The notes under the pieces were generated by a model. The model did not search any database. It was given only the letters and a program-made list of their open reading frames with translations, and was not told the DNA's origin. Below, in pieces: positions 1-5,630 of a stretch of 8,654 nt of DNA. The translations under genes were made by a program, and so were the position numbers. The DNA comes from an uncultured Bacilli bacterium. GTDB taxonomy: Bacteria; Bacillota_I; Bacilli_A; RFN20; CAG-826. The stretch lies in the NCBI GenBank assembly GCA_934162685.1, contig CAKPJO010000064.1:1-8654 (forward strand), read 5' to 3'. Each line of letters opens with the position of its first letter. The first letter of the stretch is position 1.

Positions 1-242
1 GATATAAATTGCGCTGTAGCGTCTAAATCTGCAATTGCGCCATTTTTAATTGGGTTAATAATTTTAATGCCTTGAGGAGTGCGACCAATAAGTTTGGCAG
101 CTTCATATCCGACCGCATAAGTATGGTTGTTTGATTCGTTAACGGCAATACAAGTTGGTTCATTAAAAATAATACCATTAGGCTTAATATAAATGACGGT
201 ATTGCTTGTTCCTAAATCAATAGCAATGCTCTTATTAAACAT
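1..242 (-). CDS. mreB: MreB/Mbl-family rod-shape actin homologue (5' part, truncated by window edge)
   Basis: The first 80 codons of a minus-strand gene are present; the rest lies left of the window. MreB-family proteins are bacterial actins. They polymerise on the inner face of the membrane and guide the elongasome that builds side-wall peptidoglycan. Visible marks are the actin phosphate-1 loop IDLGTSNT (residues 8-15), NEPTCIAV (27-34), AVGYEA (43-48), IGRTP (52-56) and the NPIKNGAIADLDAT stretch (63-76), all in family order and spacing. The start ATG (complement of 240-242) is preceded by GAGGTGA (complement of 248-254), six bases upstream. The very short N-terminus before the P-loop fits MreB/Mbl. 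Paralogues (MreB, Mbl, MreBH) cannot be separated from this fragment, so the symbol denotes the family. It is transcribed divergently from the hydrolase gene. Confidence 0.9.
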   Translation of the reverse strand, partial: MFNKSIAIDLGTSNTVIYIKPNGIIFNEPTCIAVNESNNHTYAVGYEAAKLIGRTPQGIKIINPIKNGAIADLDATAQFI

Positions 243-331
243 TCTAATCACCTCGTTATTTAAGTTTATCACATTTGTTTTTTTAATTGTAGATTGTAAT
301 ATAAATAATGTAAAATAAAGTTGGTGATAAT
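243..331. promoter_or_regulatory. Divergent intergenic region between mreB-like gene and hydrolase gene
   Basis: This 89-base, very AT-rich spacer must hold the promoters of both divergent genes. On the + strand, TATAAA (300-305) or TAAAAT (311-316) could be a -10 box; TTGTAG (287-292) lies 18 bases before the latter, but that choice leaves almost no leader before the GGTGA ribosome site at 323-327. On the minus strand a TAAACT-like -10 lies near 261-270, without a convincing -35. No operator-like inverted repeat stands out. The exact promoters are uncertain. Confidence 0.35.
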
Positions 332-1222
332 ATGCTTAAAAAACTTTTAAAAACGCAAGTTAAAAAACAAGAAAAAATGTTAGAAAAATGGCTAACAAAA
401 AGAGAATTAGAACACCATTTTCCTATTGAAAAAGTAGAATGTATTTCTAACGTTTCTTATTCAAGTGATGATTTAGATATTCATAAGATGGATATTTATT
501 ATCCAAAAGAAAATAAAGAAAAATTACCAGTAATTATTAATATTCATGGTGGAGGATTTTTACTAGGAAAAAAAGAAGTAAATAAACTTTTTTGTGCGGA
601 TTTAGCTTTAAAAGGATTTGTAGTATTTTGCGTAGAATATCCTCTTATTCCTGATTGTTACATTTTTGATATTTTTAATGACTTAGTAGAGGCTATTAAT
701 AATATTAATGAAGTAGCGATTAATTATAACGGAGATATAAATAATTTGTTTCTTGTTGGCGATAGTGCAGGTGCTTATTTAGCGTATTATTTGTCGGCTT
801 TTAAAAACAATGAGAAAATTAGAAAATCTTTTAATGTTAAAAAAATTATTCCATCTATTAAAGCGATTGGCTTAATTAGTGGTATGTTTTACACAACAAA
901 ATTTGATCAAATTGGCATGTTTTTGCCAAAATTTATTTATGGAAACAAATACAAGAAATCTAGTTTTTATCAATATATTAATCCTGAAAACGAAGAACTT
1001 GTTAAAAGCATATCAAAAGCCTTTTTAGTGACTGGCAAAGGTGACTTCTTGCGTCATTATAGTCGAAATCTTGTTAAGAGATTTGATAACTATCAAATAA
1101 AATACGAATTTTTAGATTTAGTAGGTGAAAAGTCTTTACCACACGCTTATGTGGCAATGTTACCGGAATTAAAAGAATCACAAATTGCTATTAATAAAAT
1201 GATAGAATTTTTTAAAATATAA
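332..1222 (+). CDS. Alpha/beta hydrolase, hormone-sensitive-lipase-type carboxylesterase (296 aa)
   Basis: Probable cytoplasmic serine esterase or lipase acting on short acyl esters; the substrate cannot be read from the sequence. It shows the complete signature of the HSL/alpha-beta hydrolase-3 family: the oxyanion-hole motif HGGGF (72-76), an EYPLIPD stretch (102-108) where the family usually has YRLAPE, the nucleophile elbow GDSAG (143-147, Ser145), a candidate acid Asp238 in VTGKGDFL, and a candidate catalytic His271 in LPHAY. The length is typical of the family. There is no signal peptide; the first 25 residues are Lys/Glu-rich and probably form a cap helix. The ATG at 332 has GGTGA (323-327) four bases upstream. 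No terminator follows the stop, and a decayed reductase fragment begins immediately after it. The fold and triad are secure; a physiological role (acetyl esterase, polysaccharide deacetylation, lipid ester cleavage) is open. Confidence 0.85.
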   Translation: MLKKLLKTQVKKQEKMLEKWLTKRELEHHFPIEKVECISNVSYSSDDLDIHKMDIYYPKENKEKLPVIINIHGGGFLLGKKEVNKLFCADLALKGFVVFCVEYPLIPDCYIFDIFNDLVEAINNINEVAINYNGDINNLFLVGDSAGAYLAYYLSAFKNNEKIRKSFNVKKIIPSIKAIGLISGMFYTTKFDQIGMFLPKFIYGNKYKKSSFYQYINPENEELVKSISKAFLVTGKGDFLRHYSRNLVKRFDNYQIKYEFLDLVGEKSLPHAYVAMLPELKESQIAINKMIEFFKI

Positions 1223-1223
1223 G

Positions 1224-1708
1224 AAATGCCATGCTTATGAAATTGATTTAGAACTTAATAAAAAATGAAAATTAATAATTTTGATGTTTTTCTCCACGAT
1301 AAGACATAAGTATTAGAAAAAATATTAAAAGAATATCTACAAATTGAGGTAGTACAAATGCAATTTAATTATGTTAGTTATAATTATAATGATAACACCA
1401 TCTAATCTTGACTTTGTTATGAAATAGTCAAAAATATCATAAAACAGTTATAGTTAAGGGATGATTATATTAAATTTTGGAAAGATAAAGAATTTACCAT
1501 CAATATTTGTCTATTTGTAAAACATTAGAAGATGTTAAAAAAAATGAAATTACGTAAATTGCTAAAAGAAAATGAACATTATTTATATCAAAAATTCTTA
1601 TAATTACAAAATATTGCCAGAAATGATGAATTCGTGTTTACAATAAGGAAAAACAACAAATCCTTAATTATGGTAGCGATATCATAATGGAATTTTTTTA
1701 AAATATAG
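1224..1708 (+). pseudogene. Decayed aldo/keto reductase fragment (COG1453-like), 5' half missing
   Basis: This stretch has no open frame, but pieces in shifting frames read as an aldo/keto reductase (NAD(P)H-dependent carbonyl reduction). From 1233 one reads AYEIDLELNKK. After a shift, from about 1268, comes KINNFDVFLHDKT, which matches the family's GKI..FGFSFHD. Then come VLEKILKEY and QIEVVQMQFNYV (1340-1375), matching the family's FVQ.Q.NY block. Next is I-stop-S-stop-LCYEIV (1400-1429), where IQSRLCYE is expected. After another shift KYHKTVIVKG (1432-1461) matches the KH.KPVIVMEPVKGG strand. In-frame stops include TAA 1307, TAA 1403 and TGA 1409. Beyond 1465 the identity weakens; TLEDVKKN in one frame may be the late LSGMS..EQ region. 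The N-terminal ~140 residues with the catalytic Tyr are absent. It cannot make a functional enzyme. The family call comes from remembered motifs, not from a search. Confidence 0.65.
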
Positions 1709-1747
1709 TTAAAAAATAAAATTTATGTAATAAAGATTAAATATCTA

Positions 1748-1778
1748 TGTTATAATAATTCAGTTAAAAAATAAGGAG
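1748..1778 (+). promoter_or_regulatory. pnp extended -10 promoter and ribosome binding site
   Basis: A consensus extended -10 element, TG-T-TATAAT, occupies 1748-1756; no good -35 box lies 16-18 bases upstream, as is common for extended -10 promoters. Transcription would start near 1763, giving a leader of about 24 bases. AAGGAG at 1773-1778 sits eight bases before the ATG at 1787 and fixes that start. Confidence 0.65.
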
Positions 1779-1786
1779 ATGTCAAA

Positions 1787-3955
1787 ATGTCAAAAAAGGT
1801 TTTCGAATTAGATTTCGAAGGTAAAAAACTGATCGTTGAAGCAGGCGAAATAGCCAAACAAGCTGATGGTGCTGTATTAGTTCGCTTGAATGATACCGTA
1901 GTTTTATCCACAGCATGTGCTTCAGATGAAGCCAAAGATACCGATTTTTTCCCATTAACAGTTGGTTATGAAGAAAAGCAATACGCAATCGGTAAAATTC
2001 CAGGAAGTTTCTTAAGACGTGAAGGTCGTCCTGGTGAACACGCAACTTTAACAGCGCGTTTAATTGATAGACCAATTCGTCCAATGTTCTCAGAAGGATT
2101 TAGAAATGAAGTCCAAGTAGTTAATACTGTTATGTCAGTTGATTTAGATTCAACTCCAGAAATGACTGCAATGTTTGGTGCTTCTCTTGCTTTATCTATT
2201 TCTGATATTCCATTTGATGGACCAATTGCTGGTGTTTATGTCGGTAGAGTAGATGGCAAATTCATTATTAATCCATCAGTAGAAGAAAAAGAAAAAAGTG
2301 ATATTAATCTAGCAGTTGCAGGTACTAGCGAAGCAATCAACATGGTTGAAGCTGGTGCAGCAGAAGTTAGTGAAGAAGATATGCTTGACGCTATCATGTT
2401 CGGTCATGAAGCAATTAAAAAATTATGTGCTTTCCAAAAAGAAATTATTAAAGAAATTGGAAAACCAAAACGTTCAGTTGATTTATATCATGTTGATGAA
2501 GCAATTGAAAAAGATGTCCGTGATCAAGCTGAAGCTCGTTTGAAAAAATCAGTTTCAATTGTTGATAAACTTGAAAGATATGCTGCAATTGATGCAATTG
2601 ATAAAGAAGTACTTGATAAATACGAAGCTAAAAAATACGATAACGAAAAAGAAAAAGCTAAAACTATTATGCAAGTACACGATGTTCTTGAAACAATCGT
2701 TTCTGAAGAAGTACGTCGTTTAATTACTGAAGAAAAAATTAGACCAGATGGACGTAAGATTGATGAAATTCGTCCACTTGATGCTCAAATCGATTTATTA
2801 CCAAGAGTACATGGTTCCGCTATGTTTACTCGTGGACAAACTCAAGTTATTTCTGTTTGTACTTTAGGTCCAAAAACTGATGAGCAAATTATTGATAACT
2901 TAACCGATGAAGATTCTAAACGTTGGATGCACCACTATAACTTCCCACCTTATTCAGTTGGTGAAGTTGGTAGAATGGGTACACCAGGACGTCGTGAAAT
3001 CGGTCATGGTGCTTTAGGTGAAAGAGCATTATCTTATGTTATTCCTAGTGAAGAAGAATTCCCTTATACTATTCGTTGTGTAGCAGAAGTTGTTGAATCA
3101 AATGGTTCATCTTCTCAAGCATCTATTTGTGCTTCCACAATGGCTTTAATGGCTGCCGGTGTCCCAATTAAGGCTCCAGTTGCAGGTATTGCTATGGGAT
3201 TAATTTCTAGTGGACCACTTGATGGTAATCACCCATACACAATCTTAACTGATATTCAAGGTATGGAAGACCACTATGGCGATATGGACTTTAAAGTTGC
3301 AGGTACTGATGATGGTATTACAGCTTTACAAATGGATATCAAGATTAAAGGTATTACTAAAGAGGTATTACGTGAAGCTTTAGCGCAAGCTCATGGCGCT
3401 CGTGCTCAAATTATGAAAGTAATTAAAGGCGCAATTAGTGAACCTCGTAAAGATGTCGGTAAATATGCACCAAAACTTGCTCAAATGAAGATTGATGTTG
3501 ATAAGATTCGTGATGTTATTGGACAAGGCGGTAAAGTCATTAATGATATTATTGCTAAATGTGATAATGTGAAGATAGATATTGAAGATGACGGACACGT
3601 TGTTATTTACCATATGAATAGAGACGCTATTAACAAAGCTGTTAAGATGATTGAAGATATCGTCCGTGAAGCTAAAGTTGGCGAAATCTATGAAGGCAAA
3701 GTAGTTCGTATTGAATCTTATGGTTGCTTTGTAAATCTATTTGGTGACGTTGATGGTTTATGTCATGTTTCTAAATTAGCTCATCGTCGTATTGAACATC
3801 CAAAAGATGTTGTTAAATTAGGTCAAAAACTCAAAGTTATCGTTACAGATATTGATGAGAAAGGTCGTATTAACTTATCTCATAAAGAATTTGAACCAAA
3901 ACCTGAGAAAAAAGAAGTTAAAGTAGAAGAACAAAAAGAAGAAAAAGCTGAATAG
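1787..3955 (+). CDS. pnp: Polyribonucleotide nucleotidyltransferase (PNPase)
   Basis: PNPase degrades RNA 3'-to-5' by phosphorolysis, releasing nucleoside diphosphates, as a homotrimer in the cytoplasm, often with the RNA degradosome; it can also add 3' tails. The 722 residues are full length. The order is first RNase PH domain (~5-140, with the GSFLRREGRPGE RNA-binding loop at 73-84), helical linker domain (~145-300) and second RNase PH domain (~315-545). The second domain carries the phosphate-site serines in NGSSSQAS (439-446) and the metal/catalytic Asp495 and Asp501 in EDHYGDMDF. A KH domain follows (~560-620, GQGG at 579-582), then an S1 domain (~632-700, GKVVRIESYGCFV). It ends in a Lys/Glu-rich tail from 703. 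The extended -10 promoter and strong terminator suggest a monocistronic unit; the rpsO gene that often precedes pnp is not here. Its codon use is richer in GC than its neighbours, as expected for a conserved, well-expressed gene. Confidence 0.98.
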   Translation: MSKKVFELDFEGKKLIVEAGEIAKQADGAVLVRLNDTVVLSTACASDEAKDTDFFPLTVGYEEKQYAIGKIPGSFLRREGRPGEHATLTARLIDRPIRPMFSEGFRNEVQVVNTVMSVDLDSTPEMTAMFGASLALSISDIPFDGPIAGVYVGRVDGKFIINPSVEEKEKSDINLAVAGTSEAINMVEAGAAEVSEEDMLDAIMFGHEAIKKLCAFQKEIIKEIGKPKRSVDLYHVDEAIEKDVRDQAEARLKKSVSIVDKLERYAAIDAIDKEVLDKYEAKKYDNEKEKAKTIMQVHDVLETIVSEEVRRLITEEKIRPDGRKIDEIRPLDAQIDLLPRVHGSAMFTRGQTQVISVCTLGPKTDEQIIDNLTDEDSKRWMHHYNFPPYSVGEVGRMGTPGRREIGHGALGERALSYVIPSEEEFPYTIRCVAEVVESNGSSSQASICASTMALMAAGVPIKAPVAGIAMGLISSGPLDGNHPYTILTDIQGMEDHYGDMDFKVAGTDDGITALQMDIKIKGITKEVLREALAQAHGARAQIMKVIKGAISEPRKDVGKYAPKLAQMKIDVDKIRDVIGQGGKVINDIIAKCDNVKIDIEDDGHVVIYHMNRDAINKAVKMIEDIVREAKVGEIYEGKVVRIESYGCFVNLFGDVDGLCHVSKLAHRRIEHPKDVVKLGQKLKVIVTDIDEKGRINLSHKEFEPKPEKKEVKVEEQKEEKAE

Positions 3956-3970
3956 TTAAAATTTAAAATT

Positions 3971-4006
3971 AAGCGTAGGAAATCCCAATTTCTTACGCTT
4001 TTTATT
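3971..4006 (+). terminator. Rho-independent terminator of pnp
   Basis: AAGCGTAGGAAAT (3971-3983) pairs with ATTTCTTACGCTT (3988-4000) over 13 positions with one G-U wobble, closing a CCCA loop. The RNA then runs into TTTATT. It begins 15 bases after the pnp stop codon. Confidence 0.9.
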
Positions 4007-4047
4007 ATGCAGTTAAACGCTTTCAAAAAAATGCTAAAGCAAATTAC

Positions 4048-4075
4048 TTGAAAATATATCTTAAATAAGTAAAAT
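4048..4075 (+). promoter_or_regulatory. Candidate promoter for the small-peptide/LRR operon
   Basis: TTGAAA (4048-4053) and TAAAAT (4070-4075) are separated by 16 bases, close to a housekeeping sigma promoter. The predicted start is near 4082, right at the base of the hairpin at 4083-4100, leaving a leader of about 120 bases before the ATG at 4201. In DNA this AT-rich, chance matches are frequent. Confidence 0.4.
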
Positions 4076-4082
4076 ATTCTTA

Positions 4083-4109
4083 CCAATAAAATATTATTGG
4101 ATTTTTTTT
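4083..4109 (+). terminator. Hairpin with U-tract: backup terminator or 5'-leader hairpin
   Basis: CCAATAA (4083-4089) pairs with TTATTGG (4094-4100) around an AATA loop, followed by A and eight T (4102-4109). The shape is that of an intrinsic terminator with a weak, AT-rich stem. It lies ~80 bases beyond the pnp terminator, so it could catch read-through. If the promoter at 4048-4075 is real, the same hairpin would form the extreme 5' end of the next transcript. Confidence 0.5.
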
Positions 4110-4159
4110 ACTATATGTGTACCTATCATGGAATCAATCTACACCATAAGAAATCTAGA

Positions 4160-4197
4160 AAGGAGAAGTATATTTGATTGAATATACTCACAAATAA
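4160..4197 (+). other. Strong ribosome site followed by possible 7-codon TTG-started leader
   Basis: AAGGAG (4160-4165) is the best ribosome site in this leader, but it stands 35 bases before the ATG at 4201, too far to serve it directly. Eight bases after it is a TTG (4174-4176) in the same frame as that ATG, reading MIEYTHK and then TAA (4195-4197), three bases before the ATG. It is either a short leader peptide that hands ribosomes on by re-initiation, or an old N-terminal extension of the 47-aa gene cut by a stop codon. There is no independent evidence that it is translated. Confidence 0.35.
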
Positions 4198-4200
4198 ATT

Positions 4201-4344
4201 ATGCAAAAAAAGTTATATGAATTGCCAAAAATTGAAATTATTGATATTGAGTGTGAAGATGTAATACTAAGCAGTAGTTTAAATGATCAAGGCAATCTAG
4301 ATTGGGATAACAAAAAATATGATGGAGAGGTTTGGGGTGAGTAA
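4201..4344 (+). CDS. Small acidic peptide (47 aa), unknown function
   Basis: The frame reads MQKKLYELPKIEIIDIECED and then VILSSSLNDQGNLDWDNKKY and DGEVWGE. It has the plan of a recurring but uncharacterised class of ~50-residue peptides that I recall from gut Firmicutes: a basic N-terminus, Y.xPxIEII in the first third, an acidic E-D-V centre followed by Ser/Thr, and a Gly/Asp/Trp-rich C-terminus. It has no signal peptide or membrane segment and a single Cys (18). No ribosome site lies directly before the ATG; translation may depend on the upstream TTG leader. Its TAA is one base from the next gene's ATG, so the two are probably co-transcribed and translationally coupled. A role as precursor of a processed or exported peptide, or as regulator of the LRR protein, is speculation. 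Confidence 0.6.
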   Translation: MQKKLYELPKIEIIDIECEDVILSSSLNDQGNLDWDNKKYDGEVWGE

Positions 4345-4345
4345 T

Positions 4346-5491
4346 ATGAATAAAAAGATAATTGTTTTACCTTTATTATCGGTTATAGCTCTAGCATCTT
4401 TTGGACTTTTAATTCATTCTAATAAAAATATTCTTGAAGAAAGTACAATATTAGAAGGAAATGCAACAAAGTTAGTTAAACGTAGTGAATCATCAGTTGC
4501 TACAGTATCTAATGTACTTAAGGTGCAAGTATCCGATACAAAAGTCAAAAATGGTGAAAATGTAAAAAGTATTCGTTTTGTAGCGGGAATTTCTAGTTTA
4601 AATATTGTTCCACATTTTGAAAGAGCGGAAATCAATGTTGATGATAAGGTCATCATGCCACAAAGAAGTATTAGTGTTAGTTGTGCTTATTCTTCTATTA
4701 CATATGGAGAAGGAACTAAAAAAGCATCGGAAATATTTGGTGAAGGATATGAATATTTTATTTCTTACACATTAAGCGATATTCCAGAACAATATTGGTT
4801 TACTCCTATTGATATTACTTTAAAAGTAGAAGGCAGTGATACAAGCGTAAATAAAATAGCTAACGTAGCCGCTTTAGCAGAAGAATATCAAAATAGTAGT
4901 GATTATTCATTCTATAAGATTGACGATGATAATGTCGCAATTGGATTAGCAAATATGGAATTAGAAGAAGCGAATATCCCTGAATATTATTTAGAAGTAG
5001 AAAATACTGATACAACTTTGTTAGGAAAAAGAATTAGAATTACAAGTGTCGGGTATTATGAATTATCACAAGATGCTAAAAACAATATTTTCTTTATGTC
5101 ATCTTCTTTGAAATCAGTTAATATTCCAGAAGGAGTAAAAAATATTGGATCATATTGTTTTTATGGTGCTAGTATTACATCTATTAAATTGCCTCAGTCG
5201 CTAACAAGCATTGAAAATTGTGCGTTTATAGAGACAAACTCACTTGAGCAAATAATATTACCAAAAAATGTTGTTTTAGGAAATAGTGTGTTTGGTGCCC
5301 ATCATAGTAACTTTAAGATTTATTTTGAAGGAAATGATGTACCAGCATCATGGAAAAATGTAGATTGGTCTCATGGCATAAACGCCCCAGTATCTGATCA
5401 TTTCTTCTTATATTCGGAAACTGAACCAACTGGAACTTCAACTTATAGTTATTGGCATTATGACGCTAATAACAATCCAGTACTTTGGTAA
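4346..5491 (+). CDS. Secreted or membrane-anchored BspA-like LRR_5 protein (381 aa)
   Basis: This is a surface-exposed protein of unknown ligand. Residues 4-24 form an uncleaved anchor or signal peptide (KK then a hydrophobic run); there is no lipobox Cys. A low-complexity linker follows to ~60. Residues ~58-180 form a beta-rich domain with VKSIRFVAGISSLN (73-86) and YFISYTLSDIPE (137-148), a plan I recall from other gut-Firmicutes surface proteins. BspA-type LRR_5 repeats follow at ~252-330: LKSVNIPEGVKNIGSYCF, ITSIKLPQSLTSIENCAF and LEQIILPKNVVLGNSVF, spaced about 22-24 residues apart. FEGNDVPASWKNVDW (327-341) caps them. The protein ends with YSETEPT...YWHYDANNNPVLW (356-381). I chose ATG 4346 over the in-frame ATG 4319 because GGGGTGA (4334-4340) stands five bases before it, lysines then directly precede the hydrophobic run, and overlap with the 47-aa gene is avoided. 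LRR_5 proteins commonly mediate adhesion or host contact. Confidence 0.85.
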   Translation: MNKKIIVLPLLSVIALASFGLLIHSNKNILEESTILEGNATKLVKRSESSVATVSNVLKVQVSDTKVKNGENVKSIRFVAGISSLNIVPHFERAEINVDDKVIMPQRSISVSCAYSSITYGEGTKKASEIFGEGYEYFISYTLSDIPEQYWFTPIDITLKVEGSDTSVNKIANVAALAEEYQNSSDYSFYKIDDDNVAIGLANMELEEANIPEYYLEVENTDTTLLGKRIRITSVGYYELSQDAKNNIFFMSSSLKSVNIPEGVKNIGSYCFYGASITSIKLPQSLTSIENCAFIETNSLEQIILPKNVVLGNSVFGAHHSNFKIYFEGNDVPASWKNVDWSHGINAPVSDHFFLYSETEPTGTSTYSYWHYDANNNPVLW

Positions 5492-5508
5492 AAAATGTAA
5501 AACAAATC

Positions 5509-5548
5509 AATAATGATTACGTTTAAATGATGTAATCATTATTTTTTT
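5509..5548 (+). terminator. Rho-independent terminator of the LRR operon
   Basis: AATAATGATTAC (5509-5520) pairs perfectly with GTAATCATTATT (5532-5543) over 12 bases with an 11-base loop. A run of seven T (5542-5548) follows. It starts 17 bases after the stop at 5491. Confidence 0.88.
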
Positions 5549-5571
5549 AACAAAGAAAAATGTTTTTTGCT

Positions 5572-5621
5572 TTGTTAAATAACTAAAATAATATATACTA
5601 TTTAACATATAGATAAAGGAG
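5572..5621 (+). promoter_or_regulatory. Promoter and ribosome site of the 714-aa lipoprotein gene
   Basis: TTGTTA (5572-5577) and TATACT (5594-5599) are 16 bases apart, predicting a transcript start near 5605-5607. AAAGGAG (5615-5621) lies nine bases before the ATG at 5631. Because it follows a strong terminator, a promoter is needed here. The exact boxes remain a judgement in AT-rich DNA. Confidence 0.5.
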
Positions 5622-5630
5622 AGACGATTT

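Noticed and set aside
1266..1411. Possible reading of TGA as Trp (Mycoplasma-type code) to rescue the gap 1223-1786
   Set aside because: TAA stops and frameshifts also interrupt the region, the TGA at 1409 stands where Arg is expected, and the intact genes use TGG for Trp.
1782..2084. Minus-strand open frame inside pnp (and a shorter one at 1750-1935)
   Set aside because: They lie opposite the highly conserved first domain of PNPase, have no ribosome site and no family features. They are frames created by pnp codon usage.
2316..2543. Second + frame inside pnp
   Set aside because: It overlaps pnp out of frame, with a composition typical of a shifted frame and no independent start signal.
3880..4086. 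Minus-strand frame over the pnp end and terminator
   Set aside because: It runs straight through the pnp terminator hairpin, has no start signals, and its hydrophobic look comes from the AT-rich complement.
4007..4200. Riboswitch, tRNA or CRISPR in the leader before the surface operon
   Set aside because: I see no conserved aptamer core, cloverleaf or regularly spaced repeats here or elsewhere in the window; only the simple hairpins listed.
4178..4264. TTG-started 28-codon frame overlapping the 47-aa gene in another frame
   Set aside because: It is 12 bases from the AAGGAG and has an arbitrary Lys/Leu composition. The 47-aa frame has the better protein pattern and joins the LRR gene neatly.
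4319..4345. Longer start (ATG 4319) for the LRR protein
   Set aside because: It would add nine residues before the natural MNKK signal start and overlap the 47-aa gene, and it ignores the GGGGTGA site directly before 4346.
4414..4656. Minus-strand frames opposite the surface genes (also 5507-5698 and 6071-6295)
   Set aside because: Each lies opposite a well-supported gene, or opposite a terminator and promoter, and lacks a ribosome site or recognisable protein features.
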